Assembly: GCF_000311845.1 (NCBI RefSeq)
Contig: NZ_HE978574.1
Coordinates: 62,001-126,000, forward strand
Reading direction: 5' to 3'
From: Enorma massiliensis phI
Lineage (GTDB): Bacteria; Actinomycetota; Coriobacteriia; Coriobacteriales; Coriobacteriaceae
Length of the DNA stretch: 64,000 bases
The position numbers and the translations under genes were made by a program. The stretch's first letter is position 1, and each line of letters opens with the position of its first letter. The notes beneath the pieces are model-generated. The model did no database searches. It had not been told where the DNA came from and worked only from the letters and a program-made list of their open reading frames with translations. Shown in pieces: positions 1 to 8,887 of this stretch.

Positions 1-65
1 GCGACGGCATCGCGAATAGCCTTCTCATCCTCAACGAGCAGGATCCTTCTTGCATCCGAAGCCAT
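1..65 (-). CDS. Response regulator, 5' end only (partial)
   Basis: The first 21 codons of a leftward gene are present before the window edge. They read MASDARRILLVEDEKAIRDA and onward, the typical beginning of a CheY-like receiver domain: a hydrophobic first strand (ILLV) followed by the acidic pair ED/E that binds Mg2+ near the phosphoacceptor. The ATG at 63-65 is preceded on the minus strand by a GGGAG ribosome binding site near 70-76. The output domain lies outside the window, so neither the regulon nor the partner kinase can be named. It diverges from the GNAT gene at 223. Confidence 0.8.
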   Translation of the reverse strand, partial: MASDARRILLVEDEKAIRDAV

Positions 66-222
66 ATCGAGGCTCCCTTCTCAATCTGTAAAGAACCATC
101 ACATTGTATCGCACGCAGCGATACACTGGGCAACGGGAACGTTCGCCGGGCGATTCGCACCGGCCGGCGGAGCTCCATTGATTGATTATTACCCGACCAG
201 TCGTTTTCTATCCGGAGGGCAC

Positions 223-816
223 ATGTCTTACCGAATTCGCGCCGCCGCGGTCGCTGATGCCGCTTCGCTCCTTGCCATCTACGCACCGTATGTGACCGAT
301 ACGTGCGTGAGCTTCGAGCTCGAGGTGCCCCCGGTCGAGGAGTTCGAACGGCGCATCCAGGCGACGCTCGATCGAGCTGCCTATCTCGTGGCAGTGGATT
401 CGGATAGCGGCGCTGTTGCTGGCTACGCTTACAACGGATCATTCCGCTCGCGCCCCGCATACGACTGGGCGTCCGAGATTTCAATCTATCTAGCCCCCGG
501 GCATCAGGGGCACGGGCTCGGCTCGGCGCTGCTCGATACCCTCGAAGAGCTCATGCGTCTTCAGGGCATTCGCATGAGCGAGGCCTGCATCACGTCCACC
601 AATACCGGGTCGATCGCTTTTCATGAGCGCCACGGTTATCGCGTGTGCGGCGAGCATACCGCCTGCGGGTTTAAGCTGGGACAATGGCTTTCCGTCACTT
701 GGATGGAAAAGCAGCTGCTGCCGCTCAACGCGGCGCCCGAGCCCCCGCATGGCTTGAGCGCCGCGGAGATTGAACCCGTGCTTGCAGCCGCGAACGCTCG
801 CCTGCGCACAAAGTGA
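223..816 (+). CDS. GNAT family N-acetyltransferase, PAT-like
   Basis: A 197-residue acetyltransferase of the phosphinothricin/methionine-sulfoximine acetyltransferase type, which moves acetyl from acetyl-CoA to an amino group. The ATG at 223 is preferred over one at 178 because GGAGGG sits at 214-219 and the protein then begins with the family's usual MSYRIRAA. The acetyl-CoA motif is seen as HQGHGLGSALL, followed by the NTGSIAFHERHGY region typical of PAT proteins. The first part carries DAASLLAIYAPYV, also characteristic. The substrate cannot be read from sequence; members act on toxic amino-acid analogues or on amino acids. It appears monocistronic, with an inverted-repeat element immediately downstream. 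Confidence 0.85.
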   Translation: MSYRIRAAAVADAASLLAIYAPYVTDTCVSFELEVPPVEEFERRIQATLDRAAYLVAVDSDSGAVAGYAYNGSFRSRPAYDWASEISIYLAPGHQGHGLGSALLDTLEELMRLQGIRMSEACITSTNTGSIAFHERHGYRVCGEHTACGFKLGQWLSVTWMEKQLLPLNAAPEPPHGLSAAEIEPVLAAANARLRTK

Positions 817-826
817 CGCTTCGCTC

Positions 827-968
827 TCGGGCGAGATTCGGACACCCACGGTGCTATCGGGCGACATCTGGACAGTCGCGGCGTTCTTGGGCGTGTTTGG
901 TACGCTCAAGGCGCTGAATGCGTCCAAATGTCGCCCGAAAACGAGATGAATGTCCGAAAGCCGCCCGA
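827..968. repeat. Nested inverted-repeat element, 142 bp
   Basis: Non-coding stretch after the GNAT gene. An outer arm TCGGGCGAGATTCGGACA (827-844) pairs with 951-968, and an inner arm TCGGGCGACATCTGGAC (857-873) pairs with 922-938. A weaker third direct copy lies at 887-903. The arms are related to each other, so the element is built from about five copies of one 17-18 nt motif, three forward and two reversed. No protein is encoded. Size and architecture match other inverted-repeat elements in this window. It may act as a folded RNA or cruciform, or be a miniature mobile element. Confidence 0.7.
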
Positions 969-1067
969 CAACACCGGAGCGAGATGCGGAGCCCACCTCG
1001 ATGGAGAGCGTGCCTCGCTACTGAGCCCGCCTCGACGCAACGCGCCGAAACGGATCGTCACATTCGA

Positions 1068-2351
1068 CTAGATTGAAAACACGCGGGCGGTAACGCTCGC
1101 CGGCACACCGGTGTCGTCGCGCACCGTGGCGAAGGTTAGGAACTGGGAGCTCGCTCCCTCCGTCGCTGGGAAATCGCCGTAATCAATCGAACGATCAGGC
1201 GAGGTCAAAACCGCATAGCTCTGCGCCTCGGTATCGATCACGAAGTGCGATGCCTGGGATTTCACCAGATATCGAGACCCGTTGCCCGCGACCTGCGCCA
1301 AAGGCTCGCGGCGCAGGTAGAGATAGGGACCGCCCTCTTTTCCTATGAACGTCCCCATGTTTCCCAAGCTCCCCACCCCAGAGTAGCTCGCCTCGATCGA
1401 GAATACGAACTGGTCGTTCATGTAGGTCGCATCGAACGGCGATACCGTCCGGGGCAGAACGAGCTGATCGATCTGGTCATACGAACTCGACGTGATGTCT
1501 ACCGCGGTCATGCCATAGTACACGCCGCTTCCCTCGCGCACACGCGGCGCAATGGTGAGCACCGACCCCGAGACGCGTGGAGTCGTGGCGAAACGGCCGT
1601 GCGATTCGTAAATCTCCTGACCCTCGCTCGACCCCACGGTCCAGATATAGCAGTGCGAGTACTCCGTTGTTCGATTACCGCTTGCAAGCGGCATCTTCTG
1701 CCAGATGACGCTCGAATTCCACACGGTAAAGCGCGGCGGCTCCCAATCGCTATCGCCTGAGTCCAGCTGAACAGGGCTGCCGTAGAGCGCGCCGTTGGAA
1801 AGGCCCTGACCAAGCAAAACCCACGAGCCATCGGTGTAGTTTATCTCAATCCACGCGTACACCTGATCCGAGCAGCGCACGTCGAAGAAGCTGTAAGACG
1901 CCCCCAAGCTCGCAACATCTAACAGTGTGGTCAGGTTGCCGCTTGACAGGCTGAGCACGCCAACCGTATTGACGCTCGTCGCCGACTCCGGCGTGAGCAT
2001 CGCCGCGGCCCAGGTATTGCCGCCGTTGTGGAAAAGCATTGTTCCCAAGGGGAGAGACCACGTCGACGATGCGCTCAAGCTGTTGCTTACGTTTTCGTAG
2101 TCGCCGTCCAGCACCGCAACAATCTGCGAGCTATCGGTTACAACCTGCGGTTCCCCGTCTTCTTGCTGGGAATCTCCGCCCGATGAACAAGAGGAAAGCG
2201 CGATAGCCGCCATGCCCGCTCCCGCAGCAGCAACGGTCCCCTGCACGAAGCGTCGGCGAGTAACCCCTCCCTGCGGGCGGCCTTCCCCCGCGCCACTGCG
2301 GCCGCGTGCGCTCCGCGCCCGATCAAACAAGTTGTCCAACGTACGGAACAT
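1068..2351 (-). CDS. Tat-exported lipoprotein, probable beta-propeller
   Basis: A 427-residue protein with an N-terminal twin-arginine signal (TRRRFVQGTVAAAGAGMAAI) leading into a lipobox ending ALSSC, so it should be exported folded and lipid-anchored on the outer face of the membrane. The ATG at 2349-2351 is chosen because GGAGAG lies just upstream; a longer reading frame upstream looks artificial. After the Ser/Gly/Gln/Asp-rich linker the chain has repeated short beta-rich stretches (for example WSLPLGTMLFHNGG, VYAWIEINYTDGSWVLLG), consistent with a TolB/WD-like propeller. No catalytic motif is seen. It is 35 bp downstream of the TSCPD gene, probably one transcript. Confidence 0.7.
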   Translation of the reverse strand: MFRTLDNLFDRARSARGRSGAGEGRPQGGVTRRRFVQGTVAAAGAGMAAIALSSCSSGGDSQQEDGEPQVVTDSSQIVAVLDGDYENVSNSLSASSTWSLPLGTMLFHNGGNTWAAAMLTPESATSVNTVGVLSLSSGNLTTLLDVASLGASYSFFDVRCSDQVYAWIEINYTDGSWVLLGQGLSNGALYGSPVQLDSGDSDWEPPRFTVWNSSVIWQKMPLASGNRTTEYSHCYIWTVGSSEGQEIYESHGRFATTPRVSGSVLTIAPRVREGSGVYYGMTAVDITSSSYDQIDQLVLPRTVSPFDATYMNDQFVFSIEASYSGVGSLGNMGTFIGKEGGPYLYLRREPLAQVAGNGSRYLVKSQASHFVIDTEAQSYAVLTSPDRSIDYGDFPATEGASSQFLTFATVRDDTGVPASVTARVFSI

Positions 2352-2386
2352 GCAACTCTCCAGCTCGTCGTCCTGTTTTGCTGCGA

Positions 2387-2653
2387 TTACGCACGAGCCT
2401 CGGCCTGGGCCGCATCGAGGGCGCAGCAGAGCTGGTCGGCACACGAGGTCTTACGCGGACCGCACGTGTTGCCGCGAAGAATCTGCGTCACGTGCTCGAC
2501 CGACTGGCCTGCCACGAGCTTCGAGATTGCCTTGAGGTTTCCGTTGCAACCTCCGGTGAACTCGATCCGCTCGATCGTCTCGCCCGCGTCGTCGAGCTCT
2601 ACGTGAATGTTCTTGGAGCACACGCCCCGCGGCGTGAAGTCAATCGCGACCAT
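2387..2653 (-). CDS. TSCPD domain protein (TIGR03905-like)
   Basis: An 88-residue protein built entirely of a TSCPD domain, the small domain also found at the C-terminus of some ribonucleotide reductases. Seen here are GVCSKNIHVEL, FTGGCNGNLKAISKLV and TCGPRKTSCADQL, with six cysteines that could bind a metal or an iron-sulfur centre. The closest described family is the stand-alone uncharacterised TIGR03905 group. The ATG at 2651-2653 has AGAGGG upstream. It is likely co-transcribed with the lipoprotein gene. The function is unknown. Confidence 0.8.
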   Translation of the reverse strand: MVAIDFTPRGVCSKNIHVELDDAGETIERIEFTGGCNGNLKAISKLVAGQSVEHVTQILRGNTCGPRKTSCADQLCCALDAAQAEARA

Positions 2654-2768
2654 GCGACCCTCTTTCTATCTCATAGCAGCCGTACTCGCCGGCAGCATAG
2701 AATTCCCCGCATCGATTATCCCCGCGATGCATTAGATAAATCTTGGGGATGCCGTTGCACCATATCAT

Positions 2769-2895
2769 CAATTTCGACCCGGTATTTTACGAGGAACGCA
2801 GGCATCTGAGAGATCTGTACCCGCACTACCTGCGCAAACGTCTTGGTATAGCGCTCGCCTACCCAGCCTCATCCATAAACACCGGGTCGAAATTG
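2769..2895. repeat. Inverted-repeat element, 127 bp
   Basis: A perfect 15-bp inverted repeat, CAATTTCGACCCGGT at 2769-2783 and its complement at 2881-2895, bounds 97 bp of non-coding sequence between the TSCPD gene and the purB terminator. The match continues imperfectly inward (GGTATTTTA against GGTGTTTAT). An open frame across it has no recognisable protein character. The element belongs to the same size class as the others noted in this window. Confidence 0.6.
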
Positions 2896-2922
2896 CACAA
2901 AGTACCCCACGAAAGCGCGAAA

Positions 2923-2939
2923 GCCCCCGGAATGGGGGC
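2923..2939 (-). terminator. Intrinsic terminator of purB
   Basis: On the minus strand GCCCCC-ATTCCG-GGGGGC forms a 6-bp GC stem followed by TTTCGCGCTTTC, 8 nt beyond the purB stop codon. Confidence 0.7.
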
Positions 2940-2947
2940 ATTTGGCA

Positions 2948-4297
<1,350 letters not shown>

Positions 4298-4464
4298 GCG
4301 AGCTCCTTCGATTGGGCTGCTGGCAGGTTATGCCGCAGCGATGCGCTGCAGCCAGATACACCTATTGTACGGGTTCGCGCGGTGGGACGGCGCGCAGGGC
4401 GCCTCAGTTCAAATGACGGGCACGATTTTGCGAGGGACGGGGCACTCACGAGCCTCGGAGATCA

Positions 4465-4605
4465 AAAACTTTCGGTTTTACACGGTTATATCGCGATGCA
4501 CCGAGTAGCCGAGATTGTTCACGCAACAAAACCGCAGTTAGCAAGCGCGCAATAGTTCCGCCTACTCGGCATGCTGCGATATAACCGTGTAAAACCGAAA
4601 GTTTT
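4465..4605. repeat. Inverted-repeat element with 30-bp perfect arms, 141 bp
   Basis: The 449-bp gap upstream of purB contains an exact 30-nt inverted repeat: arms at 4465-4494 (starting AAAACTTTCGG) and 4576-4605. Just inside, CCGAGTAG (4501-4508) pairs again with CTACTCGG (4562-4569). The 80-bp centre is unpaired and non-coding. The element at 44393 shares the AAAACT-TCG tip and the nonamer CGAGTAGCC at nearly the same offset, so the two are relatives. It lies between the purB start and the end of the next leftward gene, where it could act as terminator, leader or mobile element. Confidence 0.8.
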
Positions 4606-4746
4606 GTTAAGCAAGCTCTTTTCCGGGAGTGGGAAAGCGGGTTACGGACCACAAATCCCGTGCAACATGTCCGCTATCCCGCAGGCGTCCCCATTCTCCA
4701 TGCGCGCAAGGCAGCGCCAGTTAGTATAAGTTGATATTAATTCGTG

Positions 4747-5085
4747 CTACGACGCAAACGCGGGATTTGCCTCACGGATGAGATGGGGAAACTGCTCTTT
4801 GAGCAGGGTGAATGCCATCTGCACTTCCTCGGGAATGTCAACATGTGCGATGTAGCCGGCACCATGCGGGCCGTAGCCCGCGGCGTCGTCGGTCAGACGC
4901 GGGACCTCACCCATGAGCAGGCTCACATAGCGCTCCATATCCCACATGCCCTGGGGCTCGTGCTCGAACGAAAGCCCAAGCGGGGCAGTTAGGGGCTCTG
5001 CCGGTGCGACCGTCGCCCGATACGTCGCAAAGTTTACAACCTCAAGCTCGGGCGCGTGTAACCTCATGCTGGCACCAATCAGCAT
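4747..5085 (-). CDS. Hypothetical protein, 112 residues
   Basis: No family was recognised. The product is a soluble acidic protein without membrane segment or signal peptide. It contains AGYGPHGAGYIAHVDIPEE near residue 75 and ends LLKEQFPHLIREANPAFAS. Composition and codon use look like its neighbours, which argues that the frame is real. The start is uncertain: ATG at 5085 or at 5067. It is followed by the 141-bp inverted-repeat element and then by purB in the same direction, so it may lie upstream of purB in one transcript. Confidence 0.45.
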   Translation of the reverse strand: MLIGASMRLHAPELEVVNFATYRATVAPAEPLTAPLGLSFEHEPQGMWDMERYVSLLMGEVPRLTDDAAGYGPHGAGYIAHVDIPEEVQMAFTLLKEQFPHLIREANPAFAS

Positions 5086-5342
5086 CGCCCGGAACGGAGG
5101 CGCTCAGCCTGTTCGCTCATACAATCTTTGAGTATTTGTCTTAGCCCTAGGCGAGTGACACCACTCCCCGAAAAGAGACAAGGAAACCGCGCGCTGCCTG
5201 CACCCGGCAAAACTATCAGCCTCGGCTTGTTGGCGTCCCGCTAGAATGAAAGATTGGAATCGCGAGCATGGCTAACTATCAATCTGCCAAAGCGAATACG
5301 AGCGGATTTCATGCTGATTGGGGAGAGTCGCTGATAGCGTTC
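5086..5342. other. Non-coding gap upstream of tRNA-Gly
   Basis: About 260 bp with no convincing gene, hairpin terminator or repeat. It separates the leftward 112-residue gene from the tRNA-Gly promoter. Confidence 0.5.
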
Positions 5343-5371
5343 TTGCTCGCGTAATTGACGCGGGTTATACT
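5343..5371 (+). promoter_or_regulatory. Promoter of tRNA-Gly
   Basis: A TTGCTC (-35, 5343-5348) and TATACT (-10, 5366-5371) pair with a 17-bp spacer lies about 30 bp before the tRNA. Confidence 0.55.
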
Positions 5372-5400
5372 ACTCCGTACGCCGTTCGCGGCAGACATAC

Positions 5401-5475
5401 GCGGGCATCGCCAAGTGGTAAGGCATCAGCTTCCCAAGCTGACACTCGCGGGTTCGAGTCCCGTTGCCCGCTCCA
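5401..5475 (+). tRNA. tRNA-Gly (anticodon CCC)
   Basis: A complete cloverleaf: acceptor GCGGGCA (5401-5407) pairs with TGCCCGC (5465-5471), the anticodon loop is TTCCCAA between CAGC and GCTG, the T-arm is GGTTCGAGTCC, and CCA is encoded at 5473-5475. The anticodon CCC reads GGG codons. The last 21 nt are duplicated 180 bp downstream as part of an unusual structured insert. Confidence 0.95.
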
Positions 5476-5483
5476 TGAATGAA

Positions 5484-5512
5484 AGGGGTCCCAGCAATGG
5501 GGCCCTTCTTTG
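5484..5512 (+). terminator. Terminator after tRNA-Gly
   Basis: AAGGGGTCC pairs with GGGGCCCTT across the loop CAGCAAT, then a T-rich run CTTTGTTT. A shorter relative with the same CCAGCAATGG core and a TTTTT tract follows the duplicated tRNA end near 5666-5690. Confidence 0.65.
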
Positions 5513-5690
5513 TTTGGGCATGCTACACGGACTCGAACCGAGAGGTCGCGAGACTGAGGAAATGCATGAGCATTTCCCAGCGAGCGTGCGAGGGTGCAAG
5601 GCGCCCGAAGCTGCGGATTCGCGAAGCGAATACGCGAGTCCCGTTGCCCGCTCCAGAAACGTACAGGCCTCCAGCAATGGAGGCTTTTTC
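5513..5690 (+). repeat. tRNA-tail element behind tRNA-Gly
   Basis: Downstream of the tRNA terminator come, in order: an inverted copy of the host tRNA T-arm (5529-5539); a perfect hairpin GGAAATGC-ATGA-GCATTTCC (5558-5577); a hairpin ATTCGC-GAA-GCGAAT (5617-5631); an exact copy of the last 21 nt of this tRNA (5635-5655) ending in CCA; and a second terminator. The same order of parts follows tRNA-Ala at 40280. Reading frames on the opposite strand are the usual antisense-tRNA artefacts. The remaining gap to the next gene holds nothing else recognisable. Confidence 0.75.
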
Positions 5691-5853
5691 TGTCTGAGCA
5701 CACCACGCAGAACACCTTCAACCGTCGGTTTAATCACAATACAGCGAAACATCGCAGGTATCCGTGCATGCCAAGCCGGTTCACGGTATCATTACCCCAT
5801 TAGGGCCATTTCGATTTCCTCTTTTCTACACCCCACTTCACATGAGGAGAACC

Positions 5854-7209
5854 ATGAATTTATCGCAGGCGACCGGGCGCGCATCCGAGCTGCCCGACTA
5901 CGGCCTTCCTGGCAACGACCTCAACCCCAACACCCCCACACCCGATCAGCAGAAAAAAGTCCCGTTCATTATCAAGGTCTACGGACTGCTCTGCATGATC
6001 GACGGCATCGTCACCCTGCCCGTAGTCGCCATCTTCCTTGGCATGATCGCCTGGGCCCTCGGCGCCAACCCCGAGGCGATTTCAATCGGCACGGACCCAA
6101 CGCTTCCCGTCATCATCGTCGCGCTGAGCATCGTGGTCACGGTTGTCAACTCGGTGGGCCTCATCGTGTTCGGCCGTTCCCTCCTCAAGAATCGCCGCCG
6201 TCACGCCGGGCGCTGGTCGTATCTGCTGCTTGCAACCACCTTCGTGCAGTTGCTCTTCAACGTGATGCTGTCCGGCATTGGAACCAATCTCATCTCGGGC
6301 ATCATCCAGTTCTTCATTCTGCTCGCACTCTCCATCACGATCGACCCGTCGCTTCGAGAAGAGCGCATGCTCCAGCGCCGCCTGCGCGACCTTACAGATC
6401 AAGAAGCGGCCGAAGAGGGCATGCTCGGGCGCGACCTAGAAGGCAAGGGCTACATTCAGCTCAACTTCTTCAATTTGTTCTGGGTCTTCATGGTGTGCTG
6501 TGTCCTCGGACTCATCATCGAGGTCATCTATCACATGGTTGTGGTTGATCCCGGCGTATATCAAGACCGTGCGGGGCTCCTCTTCGGGCCCTTCTCACCC
6601 ATATATGGCTGCGGGGCCGTGTTGCTCACCATTGCGCTCAACCGCTTCTACAAGGCAAACCCCATCATCATCTTCATCGTGTCCGCCATCATCGGCGGCG
6701 TGTTCGAGGCGTTCGTAAGCTGGTTCATGCAGACGGCCTTCGGTGCCGTTGCCTGGGACTACACCGGAATGATGCTCTTCGGCATCCCCGACCCCATCGC
6801 CATCGTATTCCAGGGGCGCACCAGCACTCCGTTCATGTGCATGTGGGGCGCACTTGGCTTCGCGTGGATCAAGCTCTGCCTACCGTGGCTCCTGAAGCTC
6901 ATCAACATGATTCCATGGAAGCTGCGCTACTCGCTCACCACCGTGTGCGCAGTGCTCATGCTCGTCAACGCCGTCATGACGCTTCAGGCTCTCGACTGCT
7001 GGTTCGAACGTGTCTCGGGCACATCTGCCAGCACGCCCGTGGAAGAGTTTTATGCAGAGCACTTCGATAATGCCTACATGGCCAATCGCTTCCAGAGCAT
7101 GACCATCCATCCCGAGGATACGAGTCGTGTGGACGACACTGCCTTTGCAGATGCCATGGCATCCGAGTCCGACACGGGCGCGGCGGGGAGCGCGGCCGCG
7201 ACGAGATGA
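5854..7209 (+). CDS. CmpB-like integral membrane protein (putative ABC transporter permease, PF06541 type)
   Basis: A 451-residue polytopic membrane protein. The N-terminal half has about four hydrophobic segments. The second half carries the conserved pattern of the CmpB/DUF1113 family: FNLFWVFMVCCVLGLIIEVIYH, then GLLFGPFSPIYGCGAVL, then VFEAFVSWFMQ with VAWDYTG. The family is annotated as type-IV ABC transporter permease but no transport activity is established. The ATG at 5854 is preferred over one at 5764 because GAGGAGA lies at 5844-5850. The C-terminal 45 residues are soluble. It stands alone between a tRNA and purE. Confidence 0.75.
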   Translation: MNLSQATGRASELPDYGLPGNDLNPNTPTPDQQKKVPFIIKVYGLLCMIDGIVTLPVVAIFLGMIAWALGANPEAISIGTDPTLPVIIVALSIVVTVVNSVGLIVFGRSLLKNRRRHAGRWSYLLLATTFVQLLFNVMLSGIGTNLISGIIQFFILLALSITIDPSLREERMLQRRLRDLTDQEAAEEGMLGRDLEGKGYIQLNFFNLFWVFMVCCVLGLIIEVIYHMVVVDPGVYQDRAGLLFGPFSPIYGCGAVLLTIALNRFYKANPIIIFIVSAIIGGVFEAFVSWFMQTAFGAVAWDYTGMMLFGIPDPIAIVFQGRTSTPFMCMWGALGFAWIKLCLPWLLKLINMIPWKLRYSLTTVCAVLMLVNAVMTLQALDCWFERVSGTSASTPVEEFYAEHFDNAYMANRFQSMTIHPEDTSRVDDTAFADAMASESDTGAAGSAAATR

Positions 7210-7220
7210 GTTATTGCCAC

Positions 7221-7258
7221 CCAAAGCGCCGCCGCGGGAAGCACGGGCGGCGCTTTGG
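7221..7258. terminator. Bidirectional terminator between convergent genes
   Basis: A 13-bp perfect stem, CCAAAGCGCCGCC (7221-7233) with 7246-7258, sits between the convergent membrane-protein gene and purE. T-containing tails occur on both strands. Confidence 0.65.
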
Positions 7259-7333
7259 ATGCACAGCCATACTCGTTTGCTATGTAGAAGAAACGTTGCC
7301 GGGCGAGGTTCACGCCGCGGCGGCGTCGAAGCG

Positions 7334-7804
7334 CTACGCCTCGGCCATCTCCTGCTTCATCTTGGAGATGACATCGCGGTACTCGGGCATGGTGGCACCG
7401 AGAATCTGCGTAGCGTAGATGGCAGCGTTCTTCGCGCCATTGATGGCAACGCACGCAACTGGCACACCAGAAGGCATCTGCACCATGGAGAGGAGCGAAT
7501 CGAGTCCACCAAGGTCGCTCGTCTTCATGGGGACGCCAATCACGGGAAGCGGCGTGAAGGCGGCAACCACGCCGCCCAGGTGCGCGGCCTTGCCCGCTGC
7601 AGCGATAATGACCTTGAGTCCGCGCTCGTGGGCAGTTCCCGCCCACTCATGCACCTTATCGGGGTTACGGTGTGCGCTCGCGATTACCAGCTCGTACGGA
7701 ACGCCAAGCTCCTCGAGCTCCTTCGTGCACCCCTCCATGGTAGGAAGGTCCGACTTCGACCCCATGATGATGCCGACAAGCGGCGCCTTCTCCTGATCTG
7801 CCAT
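7334..7804 (-). CDS. purE: 5-(carboxyamino)imidazole ribonucleotide mutase
   Basis: A 156-residue class I PurE, which converts N5-CAIR to CAIR in de novo purine synthesis. It shows the substrate-binding [11 protein letters not shown] at residues 11-21, the active-site SAHRNPDK near residue 44, and [15 protein letters not shown]. In most relatives the second motif reads SAHRTP. The length is typical. No purK or other pur gene is adjacent in this window. Confidence 0.95.
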   Translation of the reverse strand: MADQEKAPLVGIIMGSKSDLPTMEGCTKELEELGVPYELVIASAHRNPDKVHEWAGTAHERGLKVIIAAAGKAAHLGGVVAAFTPLPVIGVPMKTSDLGGLDSLLSMVQMPSGVPVACVAINGAKNAAIYATQILGATMPEYRDVISKMKQEMAEA

Positions 7805-8075
7805 GCTTTCTCCTCAATATCCGATAACGCGGCCTAGCGGCCAAATGCTACGTAGCCAGTATAGCCCGATAGATGAAATAACGGCGCGCATCCCGATGCG
7901 GTTCTGTACATACGAGACGTTTTAGGTACTATTACTATCCAGTTTTGGGTAGGTATCCCAAGCGAATACGGGTACACCGTTGGCAGCTTCCTAACACCAC
8001 TGCCAACCCGGATGCCCCGAACAAAACAGGTGCGCGGAAACGCCAACCTGCAAGCGCCAGCAAGGAGGTGCCATA

Positions 8076-8594
8076 ATGATTCGCGTAGACATCGAGACCA
8101 TCATCATGGCCTCCGGCCCGGTTCCATCGGTCATCGTTCTGCGTGAGCGCGGAAACGGCGAGAGCGCCAACGCACCGTCGCGCTCGCTTTCCATACAGAC
8201 GGGATCCGTCGAGGCGGCAGCGATCAGCCGCGGAATCGACAACTCCCAGAACAACGGTCGACCCATCACGCACGACCTGTTCATCGAGACGCTTCGTCAG
8301 CTCAACGTGAAGCTTGAGCGGGTTGAAATCAACCGCGTTGATGCGCCCGTCTTCTTCGCCCGGCTCGTGCTCGTGCGCGAAGGTGCAGACGAGCAGATCG
8401 AAGAGCTTGCCATCGACGCGCGGCCCAGCGATGCACTCGCGCTCGCCGTGCGCTCCAACGCGCCCGTCTTCGTTGAGGACGATGTCATGAACCGCGCCGG
8501 CACCATCTCGTATCGCACGGCCCAGCAAAGCGGTGAAGACGAGTTCAAGCAGTTCGACCAGTTCGTGCAGACGCTCTCACCGGATGACTTCTAG
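8076..8594 (+). CDS. Bifunctional nuclease domain protein (DUF151)
   Basis: A 172-residue protein of the BFN/DUF151 family. Core elements are VDIETIIMASGPVPSVIVLRE, the helical SRPITHDLF-like stretch (here GRPITHDLFIETLRQLNV) and the closing RPSDALALAVRSNAPVFV. Plant members have nuclease activity; bacterial members are mostly uncharacterised, so activity here is inferred from family only. A strong AAGGAGGTG at 8062-8070 fixes the start. The last 30 residues are acidic. It is probably monocistronic and ends before an inverted-repeat element and a strong terminator. Confidence 0.85.
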   Translation: MIRVDIETIIMASGPVPSVIVLRERGNGESANAPSRSLSIQTGSVEAAAISRGIDNSQNNGRPITHDLFIETLRQLNVKLERVEINRVDAPVFFARLVLVREGADEQIEELAIDARPSDALALAVRSNAPVFVEDDVMNRAGTISYRTAQQSGEDEFKQFDQFVQTLSPDDF

Positions 8595-8625
8595 GTTGCG
8601 TTCAGCGCATCAAGGCGGCTGCGCG

Positions 8626-8778
8626 CGTTCGTTCCAGTTTTGGGAACATCTATTCTGCGATGCCGTGCGCACGACGCACCCCATGAGGTAAAACCGCAGG
8701 ATACGTTTATCTTGAAACGCCAAGCGCGGCCGTCTAGGACCATTCCCCAAAAAGAAGCTCCCAGAAGTGGAACGAACG
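8626..8778. repeat. Inverted-repeat element, 153 bp
   Basis: Arms of 20 nt (8626-8645, starting CGTTCGTTCC, and 8759-8778) match at 18 of 20 positions and bound about 110 bp of non-coding DNA between the DUF151 gene and gyrA. No protein or known RNA was recognised inside. It belongs to the same architectural class as the other inverted-repeat elements in the window. Confidence 0.6.
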
Positions 8779-8803
8779 TTGGAGCTTCATGCATGAACAT
8801 ACA

Positions 8804-8838
8804 AACGGCCGGGGCGCGCTCGCTCCCGGCCGTTTTTT
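8804..8838 (+). terminator. Strong intrinsic terminator
   Basis: AACGGCCGGG (8804-8813) pairs with CCCGGCCGTT (8825-8834), followed by a run of six T. It serves the rightward DUF151 transcript. The same stem may also stop leftward gyrA transcription, although the T tract on that strand is weak. Confidence 0.85.
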
Positions 8839-8887
8839 CACGAGATAATCGATGCGATAAGGCAGCAACTCTCTTGCGTTGAGGCGG

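Noticed and set aside
827-968. Integron attC site
   Set aside because: The size fits, but the ends lack the GTTRRRY/RYYYAAC core sites, and there is no integrase or cassette gene.
4298-4660. Purine riboswitch upstream of purB
   Set aside because: The region forms one long simple inverted repeat and lacks the three-way junction and conserved loop sequences of the purine riboswitch.
5365-5752. Open frames on the minus strand across tRNA-Gly (reading RATGLEPASVSLGS and similar)
   Set aside because: They are antisense readings of the tRNA and of its duplicated end, a well-known annotation artefact; no ribosome site or protein family supports them.
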